This document shows, one piece after another, positions 24,427 through 33,453 of a stretch of DNA of 64,000 nucleotides; the stretch's first letter is position 1; each line of letters begins with the position of its first letter. The translations under genes and the position numbers were made by a program. Location: the NCBI GenBank assembly GCA_965198855.1, contig CBDAPZ010000002.1, positions 1,240,001 to 1,304,000 on the forward strand. Direction: 5' to 3'. The notes under the pieces are model-generated. The model did not search any database, was not told the DNA's origin, and saw nothing but the letters and a program-made list of their open reading frames with translations. Source of the DNA: BOG-908 sp965198855 (GTDB taxonomy: Bacteria > Pseudomonadota > Alphaproteobacteria > Acetobacterales > Acetobacteraceae).

Positions 24427-24945
24427 TCATCCACCCGCAGCCGCCGCTGAATCGCCAAAGCGCGGCAGCGGCCATTTCACTGCAGCGCAAATCTCCCGTA
24501 GCGCCGATTTCAGCCCCTCCTGGAAGGTCGGATGGTAGACCGGCAAGTCGAGCAGTGCCGGCGCGGTCTCCCCGCGCTGGATGGCCCAGGCGAGGAGATG
24601 GCCGATATGGTCCATGCCCGGTGCCAGCAACGTCGCTCCCGTCAGGCGGCCATCGGAGCGATCAGCGTAGAGCCGGCAGAGGCCTGCGTTGCGGGCCTCG
24701 ATGGTGGCACGGCCCTGGTCAGCATAGGACGCACTGCCGATGATGCTGTCCTTGCCGCAGGGTTGGCCGACTATTGCCAGCGGCGGATCGGTGAACGGCA
24801 TGCAGCCGACGGCGGCACAGGTCGTGCCTTCGAAAGCGTCGTCGATCAGGATCGTGCTGGCGGAGGCCGCCCGTGCGCTGCGTTCCGCGGCGAGGCCGGC
24901 GGTGCCGGCGCCGATGATCGCGACGTCGCAGTGGAGGTGGGCCAT
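24427..24945 (-). pseudogene. Deleted dihydrolipoamide dehydrogenase-like gene
   Basis: The frame encodes 172 residues from ATG 24945 where class I flavoprotein disulfide reductases have about 460-480. It starts with the FAD-binding HCDVAIIGAGTAGLAAER and the redox pair in TTCAAVGCMPF. It then jumps straight to TDPPLAIVGQPCG, which opens the C-terminal dimerisation domain, and ends in the usual YHPTFQEGLKSALREI segment. The rest of the FAD domain, the NAD domain and the central domain are gone, an in-frame deletion of roughly 280 residues. It cannot be a normal reductase. It is most likely a decaying gene, though the short protein could still be made. ATG 24984 is an alternative start. Confidence 0.75.
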
Positions 24946-24988
24946 GGGGTATTCTTCAGTGTCGTGCACTGAAAGCACCGGCACGGCG

Positions 24989-25045
24989 CCGGTCCACCGC
25001 GACAGCGACCCAAAAGTCTCTTGCTTCTTTTCTTCAGAAAAGAAG
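24989..25045. repeat. Gene-end palindromic repeat with GC-rich centre
   Basis: The centre CCGGTCCACCGCGACAGCG (24989-25007) is followed by AAAAGTCTCTTGCTTC and the hairpin TTCTTTTCT-TC-AGAAAAGAA up to 25045. It ends eight bases before the stop codon of the HAD gene and lies upstream of the deleted dehydrogenase. Confidence 0.78.
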
Positions 25046-25052
25046 CTCTTAC

Positions 25053-25718
25053 TTACCCTGCAAACAACGAATCGTTGTATCGCCGAAGCAGGTCAGCCGG
25101 ATCCTGATAGATCGCGACACAGCCGGCCTGCTTGAGTTCCGCCTCAGACCACCCACCGCACAGAAAGCCGACTGTTTTCAGCCCAGCCTTGGCCGCCGCT
25201 TCAGCATCATAGGGCGTGTCTCCCACCACCAGCACGTCATCGGGGGATAAGCCGTCGAGCTTCTGCATTGCGGCATTGAAGATGTCCGGATGAGGCTTGC
25301 TTTTCTCGGCATCGTCGGACGATGTCTGGGCGTGCAGCAGGTCTTCGATGCGGGTCAGTTTCTTGTATGTTTCCAGTTCGGCTTGCTTGGCGGAAGACGC
25401 GAGCACGAGTCGTTTGCCGTCAGCAATCAGCCGTTCGAATAGAGCGCGCACATCCGGGAAGGGCGTGATTTGCGGGAGGTATTTTTCCTTCAGCACTTTG
25501 CTTCTGTAGTTTTCAAGCGCCTCGCCTTTTTCCTTGATTTCTTCTTTTGACATGAAGACCGGGAGAAGCTGGTCGCCGCCTTTGCCGATCTGCCGGCGCA
25601 GTTCCTCGAAGCCGAGGTCGTGGCCGAAGGCTTGAAAGGCATCCACCCATGCCTGCGCATGGAGGTCGACGCTGTCGACGAGGGTGCCATCGACGTCGAA
25701 GATCACGGCTTTTGGCAT
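25053..25718 (-). CDS. HAD-family phosphatase, phosphoglycolate phosphatase-like
   Basis: A 221-residue haloacid dehalogenase-like hydrolase. Motif I is AVIFDVDGTLVDSVDL with the nucleophile Asp; motif II includes LVLASSAKQAELE; motif III is the Lys in DDAEKSKPHPDIF; and motif IV is VVGDTPYDAEAAAKAG. A helical cap between motifs I and II (GKGGDQLLPVFMSKEEIKEK) puts it in the beta-phosphoglucomutase/phosphoglycolate phosphatase group. Substrate is not predictable. ATG 25718 is chosen for GAGGAAACC directly upstream and because it begins with the family motif; an upstream in-frame start at 25811 adds 31 residues without resemblance. Confidence 0.9.
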   Translation of the reverse strand: MPKAVIFDVDGTLVDSVDLHAQAWVDAFQAFGHDLGFEELRRQIGKGGDQLLPVFMSKEEIKEKGEALENYRSKVLKEKYLPQITPFPDVRALFERLIADGKRLVLASSAKQAELETYKKLTRIEDLLHAQTSSDDAEKSKPHPDIFNAAMQKLDGLSPDDVLVVGDTPYDAEAAAKAGLKTVGFLCGGWSEAELKQAGCVAIYQDPADLLRRYNDSLFAG

Positions 25719-25893
25719 GGTTTCCTCATCGTATAGGGTGCGTGAGCGCTCCCTGACGGCAACGCGGCGGCTATAGGGAACATCGCCGGGGCCTTGCCGC
25801 TTTGTGCACAATTCTGCGTCAGACGCCCGTCGCCACTCCTAGTCTGCCCGACCGCAGTCTATAGTCTGCGTAAATCTTGGTGAGGACACCGCC

Positions 25894-26754
25894 ATGCCAG
25901 CCACCAAACGCCGCATTATCGACATGCGGCTGCGCCCACCTTTCCTACATGCGTTCTTCGGCGCGACACCCGGGACGCCGGAGTATGAAACCGTGCGCTG
26001 GGTCAATCGCCGCGTCGGGTCGAAAGATACGGATCATTTCGCGAGCTATCGCGATGTGAACAACGTCATCGCGGGCATGGACGAAGCCGGGATCGATCTC
26101 GGCGTCGTGGTCGGCCGCAGCACGCCGACCGTCCGCATCGCCAACAGCACCATTGCCGACCTCGCCGCGCAATCGCGTGGCCGGCTGATCGGCGTGGCCT
26201 CCGTTGACCCGGCAGCACTCGGCCGTGACGCCGCCGCTGCCGAAGTGCAGCATGCTATCAAGAGACTTGGCTTGGTTGCCCTCAATCTGGATGCAGGTTT
26301 TTACGAGAAACCTCTGCGTGCCGACGACGACCTGCTGATGCCGCTCTACGAACTCTGCCTCTCGCTCGGCGTGCCGGCCTTCGTCATGTCGGGACCCACG
26401 ACACCCGATCTGTCGTTCAACGATCCACTGGCGGTCGATCACGTTGCACGGACTTTCCCAAAGCTGCCGATCGTCTGCTGCCACGGATTTTACCCGAATA
26501 TCGATGCCATGATCGGCGTCGCGTTCCGGAATGAAAACGTGTTCGTGTCGCCGGACATGTATTTGTTTGCACCGGGTGGTGCGCGATATGCGGATGCGGC
26601 GCGGGGCTTCATGTCGGAGCAGCTTGTGTTCGGGTCGTCGTTTCCGTTTCGGCCGATGCTGCAGAGCGTTTCCGATTTCGCTGCGCTCGGGCTGGACGAA
26701 GAGACCGAGGTGAAAGTGCTCAGCGGCAATGCAGAGCGTGTGTTAGGAAGGTAG
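25894..26754 (+). CDS. Amidohydrolase-superfamily protein without HxH metal motif
   Basis: A 286-residue TIM-barrel protein of the amidohydrolase 2 type. Supporting stretches are GMDEAGIDLGVVVGR, RGRLIGVASVDP, LGLVALNLDAGFYEKP, LPIVCCHGFYPNIDAM (metal-site-like His), and the late motif LVFGSSFPFRPM, where family members usually have a catalytic Asp. The N-terminal motif, normally D-x-H-x-H, is IIDMRLRPPFLH here, so both metal-binding His are replaced. The protein may bind another metal set, use a different active site, or be inactive. It is a single-gene unit followed by tyrS on the other strand. Confidence 0.82.
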   Translation: MPATKRRIIDMRLRPPFLHAFFGATPGTPEYETVRWVNRRVGSKDTDHFASYRDVNNVIAGMDEAGIDLGVVVGRSTPTVRIANSTIADLAAQSRGRLIGVASVDPAALGRDAAAAEVQHAIKRLGLVALNLDAGFYEKPLRADDDLLMPLYELCLSLGVPAFVMSGPTTPDLSFNDPLAVDHVARTFPKLPIVCCHGFYPNIDAMIGVAFRNENVFVSPDMYLFAPGGARYADAARGFMSEQLVFGSSFPFRPMLQSVSDFAALGLDEETEVKVLSGNAERVLGR

Positions 26755-26772
26755 GGCGGGAGACTGCCCACC

Positions 26773-28020
26773 CTAGTGTTCGCGTATGATCCGATGCTGT
26801 TTTTTACCGGCGGATAGCTTGGCGCTGGCTTCGCTTCCGAGGTCCGCGCGGGTGAAAATGCGATTTTCGTCGGTCACGGCAACATCGTTTATCCTGGCGC
26901 CGCCGCCTTTGATCAGGCGGCGCGCTTCACCATTGCTGACGGCCAAGCCGGCTTCGGCGAAAAGCCGATACACCGGTATCCCGGCAGACAGCGCCTCACC
27001 TGAAACCAAATGGGTTGGCAACGACTCGGCCGTGACACCCTGCTCGAAAACGCTGCGGGCCGTCTGGGCCGCAAGTGTCGCCGCTGCAGCCCCGTGCAGC
27101 AACGCTGTCGCTTCGGTCGCAAGGATCTTCTTCGCCTCGTTGATCTCGCCGCCGGCAAGCGCGTCCAGCCGTGCTGCCTCGTCCAGCGGCAGATCAGTGA
27201 ACAGGCGCAGGAAACGCCCTACATCGGCATCCTCGGTGTTGCGCCAGAACTGCCAGTAATCATAAGGGCTCAATCGATCGGCACTGAGCCACACAGCGCC
27301 TTTCGCCGTCTTGCCCATCTTCGCACCCGAGGCCGTCGTCATCAGCGGCGTGGTCAATCCAAAGACCTGCGCCGCATCCGTCCGTCGCACCAGATCCACG
27401 CCGGAGACGATGTTGCCCCACTGGTCCGACCCGCCCATCTGCAGCCGAACGCCATGACGGCGGAACAGCTCACGGAAATCATAGCTCTGCAGAATCATGT
27501 AGTTGAATTCGAGGAACGTCAGCGGCTGCTCGCGGTCGAGCCGCAACTTGACGCTGTCCATCGTCATCATGCGATTGATGGTGAAATGCGGCCCTATCTC
27601 ACGCAGCAACGGAATATAGCCAAGTCCGTCCAGCCAATCGGCATTGTTCGCCATCATCGCATCGGCCGGGCCGTCGCCGAACCGCAGAAAGGCTGCAAAG
27701 ACCCGCGCAATCCCCGCCATGTTGGTGGCGATCACCGCATCGGTCAGCAACTGACGCGTCTCGTCCTTGCCGGAAGGGTCGCCGATCTTCGTCGTGCCGC
27801 CACCCATCAACGGCAACGGACGATGCCCGTGCTTCTGCAACAACCGCATCAGCATAATCGGCACCAGACTGCCCACATGCAACGAATCCGCCGTGCAGTC
27901 GAACCCGATATAGGCGCTCACCACGCCGGCATTCAAAGCCTGCGCCAAAGCCTCCACATCGGTGCATTGATGCACGAAGCCACGGGCTTGCGCCTCCAGG
28001 AGAAATGCGTTCGACGTCAT
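26773..28020 (-). CDS. tyrS: Tyrosyl-tRNA synthetase
   Basis: A class I aminoacyl-tRNA synthetase of 415 residues that charges tRNA-Tyr. The HIGH-like motif is HVGSL at about residues 48-52. LMGGGTTKIGDPSGKDETR, the tyrosine-site DYILQSYDF-type stretch (NYMILQSYDFREL) and QMGGSDQWGNIV follow, and the KMSKS-like motif is KMGKTAKGA. The C-terminal S4-like RNA-binding domain starts near LPTHLVSG and ends EASAKLSAGKKQHR. Start ATG 28020 gives the family N-terminus; 28071 is possible. It is divergent from anmK with a 60-base gap, a well-known neighbour pair in alphaproteobacteria. Confidence 0.95.
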   Translation of the reverse strand: MTSNAFLLEAQARGFVHQCTDVEALAQALNAGVVSAYIGFDCTADSLHVGSLVPIMLMRLLQKHGHRPLPLMGGGTTKIGDPSGKDETRQLLTDAVIATNMAGIARVFAAFLRFGDGPADAMMANNADWLDGLGYIPLLREIGPHFTINRMMTMDSVKLRLDREQPLTFLEFNYMILQSYDFRELFRRHGVRLQMGGSDQWGNIVSGVDLVRRTDAAQVFGLTTPLMTTASGAKMGKTAKGAVWLSADRLSPYDYWQFWRNTEDADVGRFLRLFTDLPLDEAARLDALAGGEINEAKKILATEATALLHGAAAATLAAQTARSVFEQGVTAESLPTHLVSGEALSAGIPVYRLFAEAGLAVSNGEARRLIKGGGARINDVAVTDENRIFTRADLGSEASAKLSAGKKQHRIIREH

Positions 28021-28080
28021 AGGCAGAATGTCCAGCAGCGAAAAGCTGGTCCTATCGCGCACGGAGCCCAAGAGGAAGCC

Positions 28081-29154
28081 ATGCTGGTAATCGGTCTGAT
28101 GAGCGGAACCTCACTCGATGGCGTCGATGCCGCCGTCATCGAGACGGATGGGGAAACTGTCCAAACCCTTGGACCTACACTTACACTCCCATACAGCGCC
28201 GAACTCAGGGCGAGCCTGAAGGACGTCATTGAGCAGCAGAAGATTGGGGGAACCGTGCCGGTCCCCCCAAACCCCCCGTCATTATTGAAGGCGGTGACGG
28301 CGGCGCTTACGGCACAACACGTAGAGGCGGTAAGACAGCTCGACACCAAAGCACGACTGATCGGGTTTCACGGCCAGACCGTGCTGCATGCGCCCAAATA
28401 CAGGATCACCCGGCAGATCGGCGACGCACAGGCGCTTGCCACGGCCACACAAACCCCTGTCGCCTGCGATTTCCGCCTGGCCGACATCCAGGCCGGCGGC
28501 CAAGGCGCACCCCTCGTGCCCCTCTTCCACCGGGCCCTCGCCACAAACCTCGAAAAACCGCTGCTCGTGGTCAATATCGGCGGCGTCGCCAACCTGACTT
28601 TCATCGGCGAGACCGAGCTTCTCGCCTGCGATACCGGGCCAGGCAACGCCCTGCTCGACGATTTCCTCGCCGAACGCACCGGAACCCCCATGGACCGCGA
28701 CGGCGCGTTCGCCCTCCGCGGCACCCCTAACCTAGCCATCCTTACAGCCCTGCTGAAAAACCCCTTTTTCGCCGCATCGCCACCCAAATCCCTCGACCGC
28801 GATCACTTCTCCCAAACGCTCCAGGCGGTCGCTACCCTCAGCACCGAGGATGGCGCGGCCACGCTCGCCGCCTTCACTGCATACGCCATCGCCGCTACAC
28901 CGCTCCCCTCTGCGCCCAAGCGCGTGCTCGTCACCGGCGGCGGCCGCAAAAACCCAGCCATCATGGCAGCCCTCAAGAAGGTCTTCGATGTGCCGGTCGG
29001 TCCTGTCGAAGACACAGGCTGGGATGGCGACGCCCTGGAAGCACAATGCTTCGGCTACCTGGCCGTACGCGTTCTGCGCGGATTGCCCCTCAGCCTGCCC
29101 GGCACAACGGGCGTTCCCCACCCAATGCCCGGTGGCCGCGTCGTTTCGCCTTAG
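28081..29154 (+). CDS. anmK: Anhydro-N-acetylmuramic acid kinase
   Basis: A 357-residue kinase that opens the anhydro ring of 1,6-anhydro-MurNAc during cell-wall recycling, giving MurNAc-6-phosphate. The ATP-binding start VIGLMSGTSLDGVDAA, the middle GFHGQTVLHAP, ACDFRLADIQAGGQGAPLVP and VVNIGGVANLTFIG, and the C-terminal VLVTGGGRKNPAIM match the family. A long frame extends far upstream to 27010 but lies in antisense tyrS; ATG 28081 opens at the family N-terminus. The segment IGGTVPVPPNPPS (residues about 55-68) is encoded by a GC-rich hairpin. Confidence 0.93.
   Translation: MLVIGLMSGTSLDGVDAAVIETDGETVQTLGPTLTLPYSAELRASLKDVIEQQKIGGTVPVPPNPPSLLKAVTAALTAQHVEAVRQLDTKARLIGFHGQTVLHAPKYRITRQIGDAQALATATQTPVACDFRLADIQAGGQGAPLVPLFHRALATNLEKPLLVVNIGGVANLTFIGETELLACDTGPGNALLDDFLAERTGTPMDRDGAFALRGTPNLAILTALLKNPFFAASPPKSLDRDHFSQTLQAVATLSTEDGAATLAAFTAYAIAATPLPSAPKRVLVTGGGRKNPAIMAALKKVFDVPVGPVEDTGWDGDALEAQCFGYLAVRVLRGLPLSLPGTTGVPHPMPGGRVVSP
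28244..28270. repeat. Coding hairpin inside anmK
   Basis: TTGGGGG (28244-28250) and CCCCCAA (28264-28270) are complementary, and ACCG and CGGT inside them pair further. It adds a short Pro/Gly-rich insert to AnmK, which suggests a palindromic element has been taken into the protein. Confidence 0.45.
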
Positions 29155-29174
29155 CGTCTGGGAGGCCTTACGCC

Positions 29175-30215
29175 TCAGACGCTGAGGAAAAAACGCAGCA
29201 TCTCTCGGGAGGCGTCGGGGCCGCGTGGTTCGGTGTAGCTGCCGTCGCTGCTGCCGCCGGACCAGGCATGGCCCGCGCCATGCACGCTCCACTGCTCCAG
29301 GAGCGGTTTGCCGCCGGCGCCGTGTCGTACCTTGCGGGTGTAGGAGAGGCCACCGGGTGCTGCGCCCTTTTCCTCGGTTTCTGCCCCACCTTGCGTGAGT
29401 TGGGCTGCGACCGAGTCGGCATTGCGCGGGTTCACGGTGGTGTCGCGGTCGCCGTGGAACAGGATGGTGGGCACGCTGAGGTCGCCTTGGCCGGGGCGGC
29501 CCTGCTGCATGGCCGAGAAGGCCGACATCATGTCGTTCGCGGCGCCGCAGGCCAGGCCGGAATGTACACCGATGGCGGTGAACAGGTCGGGGTAGATGGC
29601 GCCGAGGATTGCCGCCGCCGCGCCGCCTGCTGAGAGCCCGGCTGCGAACACGCGTTTCGGGTCGGTGCCGTATTTGGCCATCACCTCGCTGGTCATGGCT
29701 GCGATGATCCCCGCCTCGCCGTGATCGCGTTGACGGTCGTTCGGGTTGAACCAGTTCCAGCAGCGTTGCGCGTTCGCCGAGGAGAGCTGTTCAGGGTAGA
29801 GCACAACGAAGCCCTGCGCGGCCGCAAGCTCGTTCATGCGTGTGCCGGTGGCAAAATCCTCGGCTGATTGTGTGCAGCCATGCAGCATGACCAGCAGCGG
29901 TGCACCTGGCTGCAGATTTGGCGGCACAAACAGTTTGTAGGGCCGGCTGCCGGCGTTGGAGGCGAAATCCCGCGTGGGCATTGGTGACGTGCTTTGCTTG
30001 GAGGCGCCTGTCAGACCGCCTAGCCCTTGCAGCTTAAAGCTGCCAAGGGCTTTGAGCCCCTCGGACACGCTTTTGCCGGAGGCCAAGGCCTGAATGGGAT
30101 TCTCGATCTGGCCGAGCTTTGAGAAGGCACGTTGTATCTGTGCCGTCACTTCAGCCAGCTTGGCGGGCTTGTGCCCCTCGGGCCGCAGTAGTCGCTCGTA
30201 AAACGAGGGTGCCAT
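29175..30215 (-). CDS. PHB depolymerase family esterase
   Basis: A 346-residue alpha/beta hydrolase of the PHB depolymerase/feruloyl esterase type (CE1-like). The nucleophile elbow is GLSAGGAAA; the oxyanion region LLVMLHGCTQSAEDFATGTR, the substrate-side CWNWFN, the late Asp in LFHGDRDTTVNP and the final His in VHGAGHAWSGG complete the triad. The N-terminal 70 residues are a helical region (AEVTAQIQRAFSKLG) typical of intracellular or non-secreted members; no signal peptide is seen. ATG 30215 is preferred over 30236. The polymer or ester cleaved is not known. Confidence 0.85.
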   Translation of the reverse strand: MAPSFYERLLRPEGHKPAKLAEVTAQIQRAFSKLGQIENPIQALASGKSVSEGLKALGSFKLQGLGGLTGASKQSTSPMPTRDFASNAGSRPYKLFVPPNLQPGAPLLVMLHGCTQSAEDFATGTRMNELAAAQGFVVLYPEQLSSANAQRCWNWFNPNDRQRDHGEAGIIAAMTSEVMAKYGTDPKRVFAAGLSAGGAAAAILGAIYPDLFTAIGVHSGLACGAANDMMSAFSAMQQGRPGQGDLSVPTILFHGDRDTTVNPRNADSVAAQLTQGGAETEEKGAAPGGLSYTRKVRHGAGGKPLLEQWSVHGAGHAWSGGSSDGSYTEPRGPDASREMLRFFLSV

Positions 30216-30651
30216 GGTTGAGCCTGAACCTTCCACGCATGTCCCGGAAGGCGGCTGCCGCGGTTATGCTGCAGTGCAATATAGGGATGACATGTGCCAA
30301 CAATAAGCTTGTGGCAGGAAGTATCTCAAGGAAATGGGCGGCACGGCCGAGAAGGGCGTCTCGACCGTGCCAATGCACGGGGATTGGGGTAGGGGCATCC
30401 CCGGCTTACTGACAATGAGGGTTGCATAGGCAAAACACCAGTAGGCCGGCGTACGGATCAGACATTTCTGCTATGCAATCTGGCATTGTTTAACAGATTG
30501 TTACTCGCGGAATAATATATTCTGATGACAGATCAATACCCTATTAACATGGGTCCAAACCAGCCCCTACGCTCCTGTTACAACTTGTTACGTTTGAGGC
30601 TGGGCACCTGACGATCGCACCCCTGCCAAGATATGCGCACCCCTACGACGT
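30216..30651. other. Intergenic region upstream of esterase gene
   Basis: About 436 bases with no credible gene on either strand. The part from about 30465 to 30590 is markedly AT-rich and could hold the esterase promoter or a small RNA. GGCTTACTG near 30403 and CAGTAGGCC further on are almost complementary. I cannot assign a function. Confidence 0.35.
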
Positions 30652-30690
30652 AAACGTTTTTTGCTTCTTTTTTTCAAGAAAGACGTCTTT
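30652..30690. repeat. Gene-end palindromic repeat at dnaQ stop
   Basis: AAACGTTTTTTGCTTC followed by a T-run and TCAAGAAAGACG lies over the 3' end of dnaQ. The dnaQ stop codon (30674-30676 on the minus strand) is in the middle of this copy. It is a more diverged member of the family. Confidence 0.65.
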
Positions 30691-31387
30691 CATAATCCTT
30701 CCAGACGGGATCTCTCAACCGTCCGATGAGTGCTGCATGTGCGATCAACTGGGCCTCTGACGGTACGATGATGATCGGAATACGTGAGGTTGGCAGCGCA
30801 TAGGCAAAGCTCTGTTCCGCCTGGGAGGCGGCTTGCAGGATTAGCCCCCGCTGACGGCCGCCCGTGAGTTCCACGTAGACTTCGGCCAGCAGCCGGCAAT
30901 CCAGCAGCGCGTTATGCGTGGTGCGCTCCGATAGATCGATGGCGAAGCGGCCGCAGAGTGCGTTCAGGCTGTTCGGCATGCCCGGAAAGCGTGCTTTGGC
31001 CAGCGCCAGCGTGTCGATCATCCGGGTGGGCTCGAGCGGCGGGAGGGAGAGGCGAAAGAGTTCGGCGTTGACGAAGCCGAAATCGAACGGGGCGTTGTGG
31101 GCGACGAGGGGGGAGTCGCCGATGAAGGCGAGGAATTCGTCGACGATGCCGGCGAAATGGGGTTTTCCCACGAGGTGGTTGCGGGTGATGCCGTGGATGC
31201 GCGTGGCGTCTTCCGGGATGTCGCGTTGCGGATCGATCAAATGGTGGAAGATTTTGCCGGTGGGCAGGTCGCGAATGAGTTCGATCGCGGCGATCTCGAT
31301 GATGCGGTCGCCGGTGATGGGGTCCAGGCCTGTCGTCTCAGTATCGAAGAGGACGGAGCGTTGGCCGTGAGTGGCGGCATCGAACAC
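30674..31387 (-). CDS. dnaQ: DNA polymerase III epsilon-like 3'-5' exonuclease
   Basis: A 237-residue DEDDh exonuclease, the proofreading subunit of DNA polymerase III. Exo I is VLFDTETTGLDPITGDRIIE, Exo II VAHNAPFDFGFVNAE, and Exo III is ERTTHNALLDCRLLAEVY with the catalytic His and Asp. The C-terminal part after about residue 180 is the alpha-subunit-binding region. It follows the 2-hydroxyacid dehydrogenase with a gap of four bases and is therefore probably co-transcribed. The final codons lie in a dispersed palindrome. Confidence 0.93.
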   Translation of the reverse strand: MFDAATHGQRSVLFDTETTGLDPITGDRIIEIAAIELIRDLPTGKIFHHLIDPQRDIPEDATRIHGITRNHLVGKPHFAGIVDEFLAFIGDSPLVAHNAPFDFGFVNAELFRLSLPPLEPTRMIDTLALAKARFPGMPNSLNALCGRFAIDLSERTTHNALLDCRLLAEVYVELTGGRQRGLILQAASQAEQSFAYALPTSRIPIIIVPSEAQLIAHAALIGRLRDPVWKDYERRLS

Positions 31388-31391
31388 GGGG

Positions 31392-32390
31392 TCAGTAGCC
31401 TTTCATCGGGTCGATCAGGTTTTTGAGCGGTTGGCCTGCCGAGAGGCGACTGAGGTTCTCCAGCAGCAATTGCATCGAGTCGGCAATATAGGTGGTGGGG
31501 TCGTCGCAGGAGACGTGTGGCGTGATGACCAGGTTCTTGGTGGTCCAGAGAGGTGACTCGGGCGGCAGGGGTTCGGGGCTGGTGACGTCCAGAATGGCGC
31601 CGCTGAGGTGTTCGCGCTCGAGGGCGGCGCAGAGGGCGGGCTGGTCGACCAGCGCCCCGCGGCCGAAATTGGCGAAGCCGGCGCCTTGGCGCATGGCGGC
31701 GAAAAAGGCGGCGTCTGCCAAGCCGCGTGTGGCGGGGGTGAGCGGCAGGGTGAGCACGACGAAATCGGCGATTCCCAAAGCTTCGCTGGCTGTTTCGGGA
31801 GAAAGGATTTCGTCGAAATCGGGCAGCGGCACCGGGGTCTGCTTGATGCCGAGGGTTTTTAGGCCGAGTGCCTGGCCGGCGCGGGCGACGGCGCTGCCGA
31901 GGCCGCCAGTGCCGTAGATGATCGCTGTCTTGCCGGCGATGCACGGCGTGGTGCGCCGTGACCAGAGGCGGTCCCGCTGCGCGCTGGCGAAGAATGGCAT
32001 GCCGGTTTGCAGCATCAGCAGCACCATGGTGGACCATTCCTGCAGCCTGCGACTGTGGATGCCGCTCGCGTTGCAGAGGGCGGCACCGGGCGGCAGCCAG
32101 TCGAGCGGCAAAAGCGTGTCGATGCCGGCATTGATGAGCTGGACCAGGCGCAGGTTTTTGCCGTGCGCAGCGATCAGATCACGTGGCAGGCGCCAGCCGA
32201 GCAGCACATCGGCCCAGGCCAGCGCCTCGGGGAGGGCGGGGTCGTCATGGATGAGGAAGCGCGCCTCTAACTCTAGTGCGGGTGTTTTGGCGGCGGCGAG
32301 GGCCTGCTCGACATCCAGCCGACTGGCGCGCAAGGCCGCCTCATCCTCCTGGGCATTGATCACCAGCAGGCGGAAGGAAGAATCGGCCAA
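31392..32390 (-). CDS. D-isomer-specific 2-hydroxyacid dehydrogenase
   Basis: A 332-residue NAD(P)-dependent dehydrogenase of the glyoxylate/hydroxypyruvate reductase type. The Rossmann motif is IIYGTGGLGSAVARAGQALG; FVVLTLPLTPATRGLADA is the family-specific segment; NFGRGALVDQPAL carries the catalytic Arg region; and ITPHVS the catalytic His. The first glycine pattern is GTGGLG instead of the common GLGRIG. Substrate not assignable. It starts at 32390 and is the first gene of a two-gene unit with dnaQ. The divergent NDUFA9-like gene starts 113 bases away. Confidence 0.88.
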   Translation of the reverse strand: MADSSFRLLVINAQEDEAALRASRLDVEQALAAAKTPALELEARFLIHDDPALPEALAWADVLLGWRLPRDLIAAHGKNLRLVQLINAGIDTLLPLDWLPPGAALCNASGIHSRRLQEWSTMVLLMLQTGMPFFASAQRDRLWSRRTTPCIAGKTAIIYGTGGLGSAVARAGQALGLKTLGIKQTPVPLPDFDEILSPETASEALGIADFVVLTLPLTPATRGLADAAFFAAMRQGAGFANFGRGALVDQPALCAALEREHLSGAILDVTSPEPLPPESPLWTTKNLVITPHVSCDDPTTYIADSMQLLLENLSRLSAGQPLKNLIDPMKGY

Positions 32391-32502
32391 ATGCGCCTCC
32401 TAGCTGTTGGCGGATGCTGCATAGCGCAAACCGGGAGCCGCTACTGGTCTTCCTTAGCCTGTGCACGGTAGGTAGCCTGCACCGACGGAGGTTCTTGGCA
32501 GC

Positions 32503-33453
32503 ATGGAAACACGTAGCGTCGCCGCAGTGATCGGCGGCTCGGGATTTTTGGGCCGCTATATCGTCAAGCGCCTGGCAGCCAATGGCCATATCGTGCGCGT
32601 GGCCGTGCGCGACCCCGAGGCGGCCTTGTTCCTCAAGCCGATGGGGCGGGTAGGCCAGGTGGTGCCGCTCTACGCCAACATCACACAGGAAGGCACGCTG
32701 GCGCGCGCGGTCGAGGGCGCGGATATCGTGGTGAACCTGGTGGGCATCCTGGCCGAGCGGGCCTCGGGCGAGTTCGACCGCGTGCAGGCTGAGGGTGCCG
32801 GCCGTGTGGCGCGGCTTTCTGCAGCGCTGGGGGTGAAGCATCTGCTGCATGTCTCGGCGATCGGCGCCGATGCGCAGAGCCCTTCCAAATACGGACGCAG
32901 CAAGGCGGCCGGCGAGCAGGCGGTGATGTCGCATTTTCCGCGTGCGGTGATCCTGCGGCCTTCGCTGGTGTTCGGGCCGGAAGACCAATTTTTTAACCGA
33001 TTTGCGGCGCTGGCGGCGATCTCGCCGGTGATGCCGGTGATTTCCGGCAAAAGCCGTTTCCAGCCCGTCTATGTGGGTGACGTGGCGGATGCGGCGATCG
33101 CGGCGTTCGGGCGCGAGGATGCCTGCGGCAAGATCTTCGAGCTAGGCGGGCCGAAGATCATGCGGTTCCGCGAAATCCTAGGCTGGATCCTGGCGCAGAC
33201 GGGCCGGCATCGACGGCTGGTGGATGTGCCGAACGGGGTGGCTTCTCTGTTGGCACGGGTGCCGTTCAGCGGGCTCACGCCGGATCAGTTGCTGATGCTT
33301 GGGCGTGACAACGTGGCGGATCCATCGATGCCGGGACTGAGCGATCTGGGCGTGGTGCCGACGCCGATCGATCTTGTGGTTCCAGGGTATCTCGCCCGCT
33401 ATCGGAAATCAGCTTTGAGAGAATCAGATTTGGTAGGCCCGGATCGGACCTAA
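32503..33453 (+). CDS. Complex I NDUFA9-like NAD(P)-binding protein
   Basis: A 316-residue short-chain dehydrogenase/reductase-like protein of the NDUFA9 accessory family. The nucleotide-binding AAVIGGSGFLGRYIVKRL is at the N-terminus. VVNLVGILAE, LLHVSAIGADAQSPSKYGRSKAAGE (NADPH-fold serine and Tyr-x3-Lys pattern) and FQPVYVGDVADAAIAAF are typical. Alphaproteobacterial homologues are known as complex I assembly or quinone-related factors. No TM segment. A weak ribosome-binding site precedes ATG 32503. Confidence 0.9.
   Translation: METRSVAAVIGGSGFLGRYIVKRLAANGHIVRVAVRDPEAALFLKPMGRVGQVVPLYANITQEGTLARAVEGADIVVNLVGILAERASGEFDRVQAEGAGRVARLSAALGVKHLLHVSAIGADAQSPSKYGRSKAAGEQAVMSHFPRAVILRPSLVFGPEDQFFNRFAALAAISPVMPVISGKSRFQPVYVGDVADAAIAAFGREDACGKIFELGGPKIMRFREILGWILAQTGRHRRLVDVPNGVASLLARVPFSGLTPDQLLMLGRDNVADPSMPGLSDLGVVPTPIDLVVPGYLARYRKSALRESDLVGPDRT

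Noticed and set aside
27010..28080. Upstream part of a 714-codon frame before anmK
   Set aside because: It lies antisense to tyrS and has no resemblance; AnmK starts at 28081 with its ATP-binding motif.
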